Shown here: one piece after another, positions 47,950 through 59,154 of the stretch
How positions within the stretch are numbered: position 1 is the first letter of the stretch
How the letters are laid out: every line of letters begins with the position of its first letter
Assembly: GCA_019843655.1 (NCBI GenBank)
Contig: JACDQD010000006.1
Span: 25,872,246-25,936,245, forward strand
Length of the DNA: 64,000 nt
Reading direction: 5' to 3'
Source of the DNA: Lethocerus indicus
Taxonomy: Eukaryota; Arthropoda; Insecta; Hemiptera; Belostomatidae
Notes under the pieces: generated by a model
Seen by the model: only the letters and a program-made list of their open reading frames with translations
The model's database searches: none
Told to the model about the DNA's origin: nothing
Program-made: the position numbers and the translations under genes

Positions 47950-47978
47950 AGCCGGGTTCGAATCCCGGTTGCGGATTC
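47950..47978 (+). other. tRNA-like T-arm (box B) relic
   Basis: The interval includes a perfect five-pair T-stem and seven-base loop (CCGGG-TTCGAAT-CCCGG), with a consensus B box GGTTCGAATCC, followed by TTGCGGA like a 3' acceptor strand. No matching 5' acceptor (TCCGCAA), D-arm or A box is found in the preceding 80 bases. It is therefore not a tRNA gene, but a tRNA or tRNA-derived SINE remnant. It lies about 20 bp before fold-back copy 7. Confidence 0.45.
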
Positions 47979-48011
47979 ATTCGATTAGAATTTCCAGACA
48001 AATGTTTTACC

Positions 48012-48228
48012 AGTTTTGTGGACTGCGAGGGGTTGGAATACCGTAAATTTCGTGTGTCCACTCGCGCTGGTTTGGTCTTTTACTGGACCAAAAGCAGTGA
48101 GGATGCCCGAAAAACATCCAAAGTGCCAAAAGTGACTAACACCGCTACTGAAGATGGCGAGCGGCCGAAAGCGGTCTAGCAAAAGACCAAACCAGCGAGA
48201 GGAGACAGAAACACACGAAATCTACGGT
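48012..48228 (+). mobile_element. Fold-back element, copy 7
   Basis: A 217-bp insertion with a perfect 12-bp duplication AAATGTTTTACC (48000-48011 and 48229-48240). It starts AGTTTTGTGGACTGCG, has a short left arm whose core is deleted (TTTTACTGGACC joins directly to AAAGCAGTGAGG), then the CATCCAAAGTGCC segment and a complete right arm. The core is at 48144-48180, with GCTA, CTGAAGA, GAAAG and GGTCTAGC (one change, C to G after GAAA). It ends in GAAATCTACGGT, exactly the end seen in copy 2. Confidence 0.88.
48144..48180 (+). ncRNA. Hammerhead-ribozyme-like motif
   Basis: Same architecture as the motif at 14265-14301: GCUA...UAGC helix I, CUGAAGA box, U, GGC/GCC helix II, GAAA, GGUC. One substitution turns the helix III strand CC into GC. 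Other readable copies are at 6139-6175, 19450-19486, 29137-29173, 55772-55808 and 61659-61697, each with one or more changes. Confidence 0.4.
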
Positions 48229-48240
48229 AAATGTTTTACC

Positions 48241-51200
48241 GTTTTTTCCCCAAGATGGCGAAAACTGTTTCCCTTTTCCGAACGAACTTCGAGACTTTGT
48301 TCGGCCGAAGACCGAATAGACCGGTATTCCCGCTATTTTCGAGTCCGCCGGACGCTGTAAAGTGTTTTTGAAAAGTCTAGAAAATCTATAAGAAGAGCCT
48401 CGGCGGGGTCTTGGAGGGCGTTCAGCGTTGTGTCGGTCGTAACTGTCGGGCCGCGTTTCTAGAAACAAAAAGTCTAGAAAATGAAGAGCCCTCCTGCGTA
48501 TTTCATTTTTTTTTTATACCGCTCGTTTCCGAAGAAACCCCTTCCACTTCGGCTTTTATTTTAGGAAAGCTTTCTCGAGTGAATGAGTCGGCATTTCAGT
48601 TAGGCTAAATATAACGCACCTTCTCCTTGAACAGAAAGGATTTTTCTCGTTTCTTTCTTTCTCTTTTTGCGGTTTGGCGCGTCCCCTCCCCTTCTGCCGG
48701 ACACGATTTGAAGCAATTAAATTTCCATTGTAAAATAATGTCGGGCCATTTGTTTTTACGATCGTAAATAAGACAGCGTGTTTTACCGGCGAAGCGTCGA
48801 GGAGGCCTTATATTTTAGCCGCGGCATTTCCTCCATATTTACATCTATAATAGATTATTCTGTTACTTGAATATACTTTTTTTTAATCAAACGGGAACAT
48901 TCCGCTCGCGACATTTGTCTCAGAAAGCGTGCAAAAATTATGCGACAACATACAAGTATTGTCAATCAAAGATTCGGCTTATTGTTCCCACAATTGTTGC
49001 AAGCCCTTAGTTGCTTCTTTCAAGCGTCAACGCTGTTTCCACAAATTTATTCAAAACAATAGAGCGAAATTTACTTACTGGATTTTATTGTTATTATTAC
49101 CTGTAGATCATATTATGTTATGCATTCGAGCGGACCGAGCAAAAATATTACAGAAAATTTCGGAAAAACCGACAGATAATTTGATTTCTAGGAATTAAGG
49201 ATATAAACTATTTTTGATAATGTAATAATAGATTTCCCCCCAAAAATTTTTGTCGTTTGCTGATTGGAGTAGGATTTTCTAACTTTGGTTGTTGTAAAGG
49301 AAAATGTCTAGCGATCGATCCTCATTAGTCGCTTTTGTATCGGTTCGATCGCCATTAATCACCTTTCTCCCCACTTTCGCCGGAGCGTCCGCTTAACCCA
49401 TTGACGTTGGTGGTAAATTTTGCCGTATAATTTTTTTCCTTCTCAATATTACCTATAACGGGGTCTGGAGGAAAGGCCTAAAAGCGGTAAATCACGAACC
49501 CGGATTAATTACCGGCGATAACTCAAACGGCCGGGAGAGAGTTCTCGTTTCGGGAAGGAACAAGAAGAAATACAGTCGAATGGAGGCCGAAAATAAAGAA
49601 AAAAAATAATAAAAACGGTAAATAGGCCGATAAATTAAATGTCGAAGACTACGGCCGAAGTGTGGAGGTGGCCTACCCCGGGGTACAGTCGATTCAACAA
49701 GTCGGTCGGTCTCCACTCCAGTTTAACAAGTCCCACCGCTTTTGTCCATAATCTCTGGACAGGGCCCGATTGCGGCCGCGACTGTACCAGCGACGCAATG
49801 TATCATTTGATAACAGTTAGTTGAATCCGTACGAGGACGGTGTGGCCCGGCGGGGGGCGGGGGGGGCGGAAGGTGGTTCGGAATATCACAGCGAGCGGCT
49901 CGAACATTCGGTCGAAGATAAGTAGTCACACTGTGCACAGGCTGCGTGTAGTAACACGAGCCATGTCCCTTCCCTGTGTTACTGACGAAAGCATATGGCG
50001 GCATATTTGTTATTAATATGCATTAGTTAACGCCGGACCATAAATTTCAGTACGGAAAATACTGTGCAAATCAGTTTGTATTGAGCTGAAATATTTGTGA
50101 ATTAAGTAAAAGTTGCGCCTTGCCGTTTTAATTATTTTTATTAATTTTTCATTAAATACTGAATACTACAGAATACTGTAGGCAATATAATTATCGAGAT
50201 AAACACGTGAAAAATATACTGGTATCAATTGTACTTATAACTGTAAAAGTTGATTGTGCAAAATAAAAAAGTTTAAAAAAAAGGCAATATAAAATGCGCC
50301 TAATAATCTTTATTTCTTTAAATTTTACATAGTTTTTATATTTACAGTAATTAAATGTAGAGTCACATCTACATATTTACATGTGTAAATGCATTATATG
50401 TATTTTTAGGTGCACTTTTATTGTTCGGGAAAGTGTTACAAAGTTATACAATTCACAACAATATCTATTTCTTCAGATTACTGCACTGCTTTATATTATA
50501 TATGCACTGCGACTATATTCCACCGTGCAGGTCCTATTACATAAATTTACTAGAATATTTTTTTATTTACAATTCTCGCTTAATTAGCCGTGGAAAATGA
50601 TAAGCTATACGGGTTTCCAATGGGATTTTCCTCCAATTTATCGGTCCAATTTTTATTCAATTACATAAATCACAGCTGTAGTATACTCGATGGATTTAAA
50701 TTTTTATTATTTGTGAAATTTACCGAATCTTCTTCGTGCGTTTTCTCCTTTCGAATAATCCTCCCGATTCTTCCTCGGGGACACTTTACCCTTCGGATAT
50801 AGCGCACTGTCCTTCGACTTTTTCGCCGTTATTTGCGGCAGGAAACATCAGCGGGCCGTCAGCGTTCGATTTTACGGTTGCATCGCATAGGGCAATGTTC
50901 TATTATTGCAGTTGTTCTCGGTTTTTCCGGAAACATCCGGTCGGGTCCGAACCGAGGCCGTCCGACGTCCGCGCACGATAACCGAATGGGGCACCTGCCT
51001 CGGATGGAAATTGGTTCGCGTGCAGCCCGGGTTTTCTTCAGCCCCCAATCTGGCTCATATCCCCGAAGTTGCGAACCACCCGAGAAAGCCCACGAACGTT
51101 CAAGGTGTTCACCGCAATGGTTCAGGCGCACTGAGGAGTTCTGACACGAGGATATACAATTTTATTGTATACCGCTGGGGTAGCGGGGATCATTTTCACT

Positions 51201-51764
51201 CCTTCGATAAAATAATATTTGAAATAAGTTTTATTCCGAAGAAGAAACGCTGTGTACAATGATTCCGAATACAAATGAACAGTACTAAAATGCGACTTGA
51301 CTAATCATCTATAGGGAAGATGAGTAAGAATGCAGGATTTTCTCTGTTTAGTTCACCTCTGTTCTTTGCATTTGTGATAGTTTTGCTTTCAATACTGTCT
51401 GGCAATTGAATTCTGAATTTATTTGTTTCTCCACATTACTGTTACAAGGAACAGGCTCAGGCTCGACTCTGGAGGTCCACTCCGTGTGCCCTCTCTGCCC
51501 ATTTCCTCTCGAGCTCCTCATCCATCCTTTTATATCCATCCTTACGTATACTTCAGCACCCGGGTCAACGCCCTACTATCCTCTCATCCGATTGTCCTCA
51601 CCAGAAGCCCGGTCGGCAGCTCGTTTATTCGAACCGGCACTAGCTAATCAACGCGTATAGCTAATACGCCAGGGCGGTATGTTAGGGATAATTCGATTTG
51701 ATATTTTTATTTGTACTGACCGGCCGACCCTCTTTCGATTCGGGGGGACGAGAAAACAACAACA
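48241..51764. other. Gene-free block
   Basis: No supported gene. Several overlapping frames at 50833-51262 sit in a GC-richer patch and show no domain. A frame at 48929-49198 is unrecognised. Confidence 0.5.
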
Positions 51765-51770
51765 GGAAGA

Positions 51771-51806
<36 letters not shown>
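51771..51806. repeat. (GA)n microsatellite
   Basis: About 36 bp of AG dinucleotide repeats. The minus-strand Ser/Leu repeat peptides across it are artefacts. Confidence 0.95.
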
Positions 51807-51810
<4 letters not shown>

Positions 51811-52019
51811 TGGCCGAGAGTGAGAGCGAGACGGAGAAGACAGTTGGCAGACCGCTCCCAACACAGTACAACACTGTTGTTCCAACTGTTCAATATTAGC
51901 CCGATAGCTGACGGTCGAAATTCTTTTTTTTTAGGATCTCACACCCGAAAAGTAATAGCAATACCGATACGGTATTAAGTAAGTAACATTATTGCATTTT
52001 GTTTGAATTTGGTTTCGGA

Positions 52020-52390
52020 TTTCCAAATATTTTTTTAGGCCACTCGCCGATTAACACCAACGACGATTTATTACAATATTTTGTTATTATTTTCCATCTG
52101 AAAAGCTGCAAGATCGCGGATTACTGTGAGGAGAACCTCCGACAGCAGGTCTCTTCCACGTTCCAGTTAATTTTAAGTAATTTCATTAATTCAGGGGAAA
52201 GCGATCTCACCGGAAGTTGGATAGCGTTAATTTGTTTTTTTTTCTCTTTGTCTATTGGCAATTGGCCGTTATGCGCTCGGGTAGCAATAATTAATGGCAA
52301 TAATCGGAGACTCTCCGCCGGTTCAATGCTATTCTCCGTCGCCAATAACGAAGTGTCGGTTCTGCATACCCCGGGACGGTTGTAAATCTT
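52020..52390. promoter_or_regulatory. Possible regulatory segment
   Basis: A block of balanced composition with a perfect ETS-type site ACCGGAAGT (about 52209-52217), clustered homeodomain-like cores (TTAATTTTAAGTAATTTCATTAATT and AATAATTAATGG) and ATTGGCAATTGG. A 128-codon frame spans it without any domain. The site clustering is seen; a regulatory role is inference. Confidence 0.22.
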
Positions 52391-53508
52391 CGCTCAAAAT
52401 AGGTCTCCGGGTGGGAGATAATCGGAGTTAATAAGTTATTAAGTAATGGAGTTGATGTGTAGTGGCTACAGTCACGGGAGAATGAGAAGTGCAGAGGGGA
52501 CGGCCGATAAAACGGGAGCTGGAAGAGAGAATGAGAAGACGGGACGAAGGGGGTCCTCCTTCTCTTTTATGCCCGGCTATCGTTCAGATAATAACGATGC
52601 GGACGGCCGTTAGATAACGAGCCGGCTCTCTCTAATGGCCTCGGCGTGTAATTGAGGAAGCGAATTAACGCGATTAACCTTTTCCAGGTCCTGGTGGTGT
52701 TCGCCCAGAAATCGCGTCCCTTCCGACTGGATGCGCATAATTCTGTGGGTCTACCCCAATTCCTCTCTATTGACAATGGACTGAAATTGAATCGTGACAA
52801 AAGTATAGAAAGACGGTTAGTCGACAGACTTCCTTCCTCCTTCTTACAGATATGTACGATCTTGAATTGTAGGTTTCGGCTAAATTTCAAAACTGCATTA
52901 TTTTCTGAAAACAAAATATAATATAACTCTATAATACTATCCTACCACACCACGGTTAAGATGGCACTCTTCTGTAGACTATCTGAGCCCCGAAATGAAT
53001 AGCATTCTAATTGCTACTAAAAGCTGTCCCGTTCGGCCTATTTAATAAAAATCTTAGCGCCCATTTTCAAGATTGAATTGCCCGATACTATCTGACTTAA
53101 TTTATTATTAATTTGTACTTCTATGATACCACCCCCGGCGTAGCACCGGATGTAGACCGGTCAGTCCAAGATCCGAGATTGATGACGGCCCTAATAAGTT
53201 AGCTGTCTCTGTGCGACTGCCGGCTCTCCCCTAATATTATGCCGGTTGCGATATTATGGTCGGGTCCACCTAATGTGCCGTACGCCCACTCGCGGGCATT
53301 ACGGTTATGTCCTCTAAACGCCGACGCTGCACTGCAGTTTCCCATTAGGGCAGACTTGCCAATTAAAAACTAGTTAGTACGTCCTTATTACAAGAGTAAT
53401 TAATTATCGGTCTATAGTCATTTGTCTAATTAACTGTTTCTGTTGAAACTTTTTTCGTTCGATAGAATATTCTTTTAAGCTTCGTTAATGGAGTCGACTC
53501 GAATTATT

Positions 53509-53537
53509 CCGAAACCGGTCCAATATAAGACGAAACG
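53509..53537 (+). repeat. Partial element core
   Basis: CCGAAACCGGTCCAATATAA followed by GACGAAACG matches the 3' half of the core and the adjoining arm (AAAAGACCAAACC). The 5' half is gone. Confidence 0.5.
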
Positions 53538-53659
53538 ATGTTGTAACAAAAGACTCTACAACTGATTTTATAAAATTCTGGCTGTTGGAAATTGTAATTC
53601 AACAAATCAACCAACAACCAGCAGTGCACATAGGAGAAGTATTATTGGGCACAGCGCAA

Positions 53660-53700
53660 CTATGCTAAGGATGGCGTAAAACCGAAACCGGTCTAGAAAA
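53660..53700 (+). repeat. Solo copy of element core, decayed
   Basis: CTATGCTAAGGATGGCGTAA is followed by AACCGAAACCGGTCTAGAAA. GGATGGCG and CCGAAACCGGTCTAG are kept; the CTGA box is mutated. Confidence 0.6.
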
Positions 53701-54349
53701 TTGTGTAGGATTTTGAGATGAAACCTGGACGTCGCGGACAGAGATTAAGGTCATCGGTGTCCATTATTTAGGTTAAATTTGGGCCTCATTTTTGTTATCA
53801 TGAAAAATAAAGTACGATAATATGAATTATTTTTTATTATTATTACGTAGATTAGGTGTAATATTCGCGTTGAACGTGTCTATGCGGTCTATATACAACA
53901 TGGCCCGGTTTTAAAAAACCGTACCTATACCCTCGTACTCCAAGTGCTTGAATTCGGGGGCATGAGGGGGTGTGCTTTGGGCGGGAGGTGGGGGTGGGAT
54001 TTAATGGATAAAAAACAACAATGCCTTCGGAAATCCGATTGGAGCTATTGGACGGGGGCTGTGCAGTATTTGAGGGGGGGCGGGGGCGGCGAAACTTTTA
54101 CCGGGTTCCAAATCTCCGGAGAGCGCCCGGAATTTCCGAACGGGGCAAAAAATATTAAACGCTCTCTGTCGAAAAAAAGAAATAAAAAAAAAACTCCGCG
54201 GGGATTCGTCCGAAAAATCCCCCCATACAACAGAAATAATAATTCCTACAATTCAAATATTTGGCCCTAAAATCCGGGGGGACCAGTTCTCGACTCGATG
54301 AGGGCAGCCCTTTACAATATGGCCGGCATGGATGATGATAGTTTATTAT

Positions 54350-54482
54350 TTTTTTTTTAACTGTTTTATTTTTGCACAATCAACCTATACAGTTATGGGT
54401 GCAATTGATACATGTGTTTATTTCGGCGTGTTAGTCACGACAAAGAAACCACCCAATGATGGCGCTTTTGACATGTTTTAAA
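54350..54482 (-). mobile_element. 5'-truncated Jockey-like LINE, 3' UTR only
   Basis: A 133-bp insertion with a perfect 12-bp duplication ATAGTTTATTAT (54338-54349 and 54483-54494). It begins on the plus strand with a run of T (the poly-A tail of a minus-strand element) and contains TTTTGCACAATCAAC, CAATTGATACATGT and GATGGCGCTTTTGACAT. These are also found in the same order in the 3' UTR of the LINE at 46955-47507. Truncation lies downstream of the ORF, so no coding sequence remains. Confidence 0.88.
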
Positions 54483-54749
54483 ATAGTTTATTATAAATAT
54501 AAAATACATAATATTTTTGTAAAGAGTGAAATGATGATATACGCTCGAAGTTTATATTATTATATCACTCATGAATTTTTCGGACACTGTATTCCCATGA
54601 CCAACAAACGAAAGAGTAGTGAAAATCGGTTCGTGGGTAGGTTAGGTCTTAATTTTTCCTACACCAAATATTATATAGAGTTGTTATAAACTGAATCTAC
54701 TACTTATACTATATTGGCGAGGTCTATCATGTGAAACATCATGGAGAAG

Positions 54750-54850
54750 ACCGTAGATTTCGTGTGTTACCGTCTCCTCTCGCAAAAGACTAAACCAGCG
54801 AGATCTACGGTATTCCAACTCCTCGGCACAAAACCAGGTATATTAAACTA
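54750..54850 (-). mobile_element. Fold-back element, copy 8 (minimal, 101 bp)
   Basis: A perfect 12-bp duplication ATCATGGAGAAG (54738-54749 and 54851-54862) flanks only 101 bp. It starts at ACCGTAGATTTCGTGTG, has CTCCTCTCGCAAAAGAC and CCAGCGAGATCTACGGTATT, and ends in the tail TATATTAAACTA. Both arms are present as short inverted pieces. The hammerhead-like core, the GTGACAGTG segment and the central domain are all absent. This copy defines both ends of the family precisely. Confidence 0.88.
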
Positions 54851-54862
54851 ATCATGGAGAAG

Positions 54863-55719
54863 AGTTCATGGTGACTCATCCTCGATAACGACATATTTTA
54901 TAGCGTATTCTAGACTATTCGCTGTATTTTAGCTTCGCGTCGGCCCCACGGTCAAACGGACGCCTATCGTTAAATTGTTTTCGGTTTGATGTAATTGCCT
55001 TCCCGAATGTCACACCGGGCCGCCAACCTACCGACGGCCCAAAACTGGTACAATATTCGGCTGTTTTAATTTCCGACTGCCTGCTCCTCTCTTTCCCCGC
55101 CCCGTTTAAATGGCTAATTGGAACGGCTAAACAAACAGGCGCTCGGCAGCGGCGATATCTGAAATTAATTTCGACCTCGCGAATTCGCGTGACCGCGAAA
55201 AAGATTTTCCCAGTTTCCAAAACAGCGTCGTTGCCGTTTCAAAATGTCTGCCAACGAAATATAACCTGTACAGAATAAACTCCGGGCAAGAATTTGAGAG
55301 CAGAGAACTGTCGCAAATGCCGAACAGAATTGAGAATAAAATTTTACAAAACGTTTGACGTAGTTTTGTATGAATTAAGGAAAATTTTTGATTCAGAACT
55401 TTCGTCCATACGATTAGAAAGACGGCGACATTTGATATCGCTTGAGACTAGGTTGGGATAATTCTTGAAATTTCAAAAATAGAAAAAGAGTTGGAAATTC
55501 GATATTTTTGAGGAAGCACAGAAACAGGTCTACCAAAATGATCGTTTCGTGGAGTAAATGCGCTAAACAAGTGTCAGGAGGCAATAAGAATCGCTGTTCT
55601 CGTTTTTTTTTATTAATGTTGTGAATTTCACGATTTTTGTGCCAACACTGTGCACATAAGATGTATATTTTAGTGCAACTAGAATGCAGGAAGGCGGTCC
55701 CTGTATTGTCTACGACAAG
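54863..55719. other. Gene-free stretch
   Basis: The minus-strand frame at 54915-55220 (101 codons) shows no recognisable domain. Nothing else can be supported. Confidence 0.5.
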
Positions 55720-55731
55720 GTAAAATAAAGT

Positions 55732-55980
55732 ACCGCAGATTTCGTTCGTTTCTGTCTCCTCTCGCTGTTTTGCTAGACCGGTTTCGGCTGCTCGCCATCT
55801 TCAGGAGCTGTACAATACAGTACAGTACAATACTGTCAGTACAAGTGAAAGTGACGGTGCAGTGAGGATGCCCAAAAAACATCCAAAGTGCCAAAAGTGA
55901 CTTATACCGCTTCTAAAGATAGCAAGCAGCCGAAACTCACGAAATCGTCTCGCAGACCACAAGACAGGTATTCTAAATTA
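55732..55980 (-). mobile_element. Fold-back element, copy 9
   Basis: A 249-bp insertion with a perfect 12-bp duplication GTAAAATAAAGT (55720-55731 and 55981-55992). The left end is ACCGCAGATTTCG. A minus-strand core lies at 55772-55808 (box CTGAAGA intact; helix I GCTC/TAGC imperfect). Then come ACAATACAGTACAGTACAAT repeats and the GTGACGGTGCAGTGAGGATG segment. The second arm has a degraded core (TTCTAAAGATAGCAAGCAGC then CGAAAC), and the tail ends ATTCTAAATTA. Orientation follows the tail. Confidence 0.87.
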
Positions 55981-56442
55981 GTAAAATAAAGTATTTGTAT
56001 TGCATAAAAAAGGAGAAAGAGAGCTGATTGTTTTAACTCGGTTTATTCCCGAAAGTTATTTTTCTACCGGTGTCACGTCCCGGCCGCGGCTCACATTTTA
56101 ACAATGGATTACTTACTGGAAATGGCGGCTATCTGAGTGCATTGCCTATTCGATTGACAATGGGGGCAGAGCTCTGTGTCGAAACTCTAAGGGAAAGCCC
56201 CTGCCGGGGTTCGGAGCGATCCGATAGTAACCCTGTGGGGCTGTTCCCCGGTTGGGGGGGGGGGTTCTATAACTCAACCGCATTGGATGTGTTCTGTTCT
56301 TCCTCGGGGATAACTCTGAAAAAGAGATACAGAAAGGAGGAGAACGGGAGAGAGACGGAGATAGAGGGGTGAGGGCATTTTATGCGCGATTTTTATCCGC
56401 ATAAATCAAGCCCTGGAACAACACAATTGGAACCGCTTCAAT

Positions 56443-56445
<3 letters not shown>

Positions 56446-56484
<39 letters not shown>
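56446..56484. repeat. (CT)n microsatellite
   Basis: About 39 bp of pure CT dinucleotide repeat. The Ser/Leu peptide across it is an artefact. Confidence 0.95.
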
Positions 56485-56486
<2 letters not shown>

Positions 56487-56788
56487 GCTGGCCGACCTTT
56501 ATCCCTCCGCTTTATCGCCGTTTTGCCTCTTCTCTCGTTATTCACCTTCTTTCTGTGGCCCGGTTCTATTATTCTTTGTCTCGACCGTGGCCCTAGTAGG
56601 CCGAGTGCGCTTGATGTACGGCCTCGGGATGGAAAGAGAGAGAGGAGCGCGTTTTATCGTCCTTTGGGCCCGTTTACTCAGAGATAGACCGCCCTACGAA
56701 GGGACGCTAGAACATTCTGCTAGATAATTCACAGTCTTGACAATATTGAAGAAAATGTTTTTCCTATAGTATCTATTCTGTAATCTTT

Positions 56789-56826
56789 CGCTTGACCACT
56801 TTAGGCACGTCGCCACCTTCAGTAGT
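56789..56826 (-). repeat. Solo copy of element core, decayed
   Basis: Minus strand reads CTACTGAAGGTGGCGACGTG, then CCTAAAGTGGTCAAGCG. The first part matches well; GAAACC is changed. Confidence 0.5.
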
Positions 56827-57087
56827 TCCCCAAAGTTTGTCAATTTATCGTATTATTCTGTTCGTTCTTGAATATCTCTACATTGTCGATCATTAGAAGA
56901 AAAACAATTATCGAATATTCCGAACTAATTTTTTACTGTAGTAGAGTTAGTGAGTTAGTTTTATTCATCCACCCTTATGGCTTAAATACCCCCAAGTGTA
57001 ACTTAAGATTGCTTTCTACCCCCCGAATACTTATATCATAGTCTCCCCATTGCTGCAGTCCGAGGTGCAGGCTGCAGGCTGCAGTAG

Positions 57088-57105
57088 AGTGTGTGTGTGT
57101 GTGTG
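57088..57105. repeat. (GT)n microsatellite
   Basis: About 18 bp of GT dinucleotides, just after a GCAGGCTGCAGGCTGCAG duplication. Confidence 0.9.
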
Positions 57106-57186
57106 CCTGCTCGTGGTCACTTGATCTACGACCGGTCGTCGTTCGAGCTCAGGAAAAGCCGCTTTTATCTTGCTGTTTGCAGGGCG

Positions 57187-57239
57187 CTCCCTCCTCCACC
57201 TCCTCCTCCACCGCCTCCTCCTCCTCCTCCTCCTCCTCA
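57187..57239. repeat. (CTC)n trinucleotide repeat
   Basis: About 53 bp of CTC/CCT repeats, encoding a poly-Pro run in one frame. That frame has no other protein-like feature. Confidence 0.92.
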
Positions 57240-59119
57240 GTTTCCAGCCAGTAACTCATGCCACTCTTTGTTCGGAGCAATCGAAACTGCATACCGCCCG
57301 CGCCCTAGACTAACACGTGTGGTCCGCTCCGTAAACCTTATACCACATCGAATTACGTACAGGCCGAACTGTATACAGCCGTAATAAACAATGTTACTGA
57401 CGCGAACAGAGGTTTACGAGCTATTGAAGGAAAATTCGGGTGGGGGGGGGGTGGCAGTGACAGTAACAACTGGACACACCCCCAAAATGTTCCTAAGTAT
57501 CGGACATTAGTTTTCCGTATATTGCGTTAGTTTGGACTTTTGCAAGACCGTTGTTGGACTGTCTTGAAGAAAGTATTAGAAGATATTTATTGTTATAAAT
57601 GTCCACTGCACATTGCAGTGATTTACTATCGGAGTGACTCAGCAAATATCTGCAAATTTTTCTATATTTCTTGGCGGGAATTTAGGTCATATTGCCACTT
57701 CAGGCCTTTTCAGACGTCTGTAAGGAAACGTAATGAACGGTACTTCAAAAACTCTAAGGTGGAGACATATTGTTGGTTATTTTCCTTAATATTCTAGACT
57801 TAAACTTTAGATTTTTGTCGGTCTGGCCGAACCTCACTGTTGAACTGATAGACAGAAAAAAATCATGTATTCGAAACTAGAATATTATGTATTTTTTATC
57901 ACTTGTGAAGTGTCGAACAGAAATTAATTCAGAAATAACTGAAGGTAAATTTAAAAAATTTATTGTAGCGAGTTTATTGCAGTTAACGAGCTCCTCTCGC
58001 AATCAGTTTTCCCGGATCCATCAGATTCCCAAATGAACTTTCCTCCAATTTGATTTGTAATCGAGATCAATTCCCGCTCTGAAATTATTTATACGTCTAT
58101 AAATACGTATTATACTGTCTTCAGTATTGTCCGAAAAATTCTTTCCTAGTCTCTGTACGATAAAATTCGAATAAAACCGAGCGAAACAAAACTACGAACG
58201 TCTTGAAATGGTAGAACAGCTGTAGACGGTGCCGGTCCCTGGGGTGGTTGGTTGGATTCGCCCCAACAACTGGACATTCGCCGCCTATTATTAACTCTAG
58301 TTTATTGTCTGGGACAGTTGGGAAGGGTTCGGGGAAACGAGGCGTCGACAAATTATTGTTACATTAAACGTCCAATTAGACAAACTTCGGGATAGCATTG
58401 TGCCGAGTTTTAAAATATAAAACACAATTTCTTATTATAAGAGTGGCGTTGGACTGACAGTTGGCGTTCTAAAGCTGCTTGGTAGTGGTTTATATGGGAC
58501 TGAATAAGAATTTTAATTGCATTCATTTAAAAAAAGAAGTAAATGAGATTGAAAATATTTAGTCAGAAAAGTGGGCATTTAAATACTGAAACGAATTAAA
58601 TTATACCATACATATTTTTATATTCGAGTATAATAAATCTATACTTCCATACAATATACATACAAGTCTTCTCTGTTAATATAATTTAATCTGTTCATTC
58701 AATCAAAAATACTGAAGCCTATATTATGCCTGTATTACAGGCAGTATGAGAGCAAAAATTTCATTCATACTAATCCCATCAGGGGAATGATCTAAACAAA
58801 TAAACGATAACATCTGTACAAGCCTTGTTGAGAGCAGGTGCGCGTTCAATTAAACGCCCTAGACATGTTTTTATGTCTGCTCTTATTTTATTTCAAATAG
58901 GAAAAAAAAACTTAATTATAACTGGACATTAAAACAGAAATTATTCAGCAGCCGCGAAAGAATGCGCACCGTTAACGGTATTGAGTTTTTCCGGAGTGAC
59001 CAAGGTGACGCTCCGTCTGGGATCCCACGCTTTTCCATACTTGATTAATTGCCCACACCCGGTCCCGGCCTGGAAAAGGGGGTGGGAGAGCGAGAGAGCG
59101 ATACTGGAGAGGGGAACGA

Positions 59120-59120
<1 letters not shown>

Positions 59121-59150
<30 letters not shown>
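59121..59150. repeat. (GA)n microsatellite
   Basis: About 30 bp of AG dinucleotides within a broader purine-rich stretch (59066-59160). Confidence 0.93.

Positions 59151-59154
<4 letters not shown>

Larger units (their letters stand above)
52391..54337. other. Gene-free block with two element relics
   Basis: No supported gene. Decayed cores are at about 53509-53537 and 53660-53700. A G-rich patch lies at 53955-54095. Confidence 0.5.

Noticed and set aside
47950..47978. Functional tRNA gene
   Set aside because: Only the T-arm is present; the 5' acceptor, D-arm, A box and anticodon arm are missing.
49392..49410. TTAACCCATTGACG as a transposon end
   Set aside because: No partner end was found, and the match is only to a generic motif.
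51999..52385. 128-codon frame as a gene
   Set aside because: No recognisable motif and poorly placed start; no splice context that would support an exon.
57530..57575. Another minus-strand core copy
   Set aside because: TTTTGCAAGACCG and GTCTTGAAG are at roughly the right spacing, but helix II and GAAA are unrecognisable.
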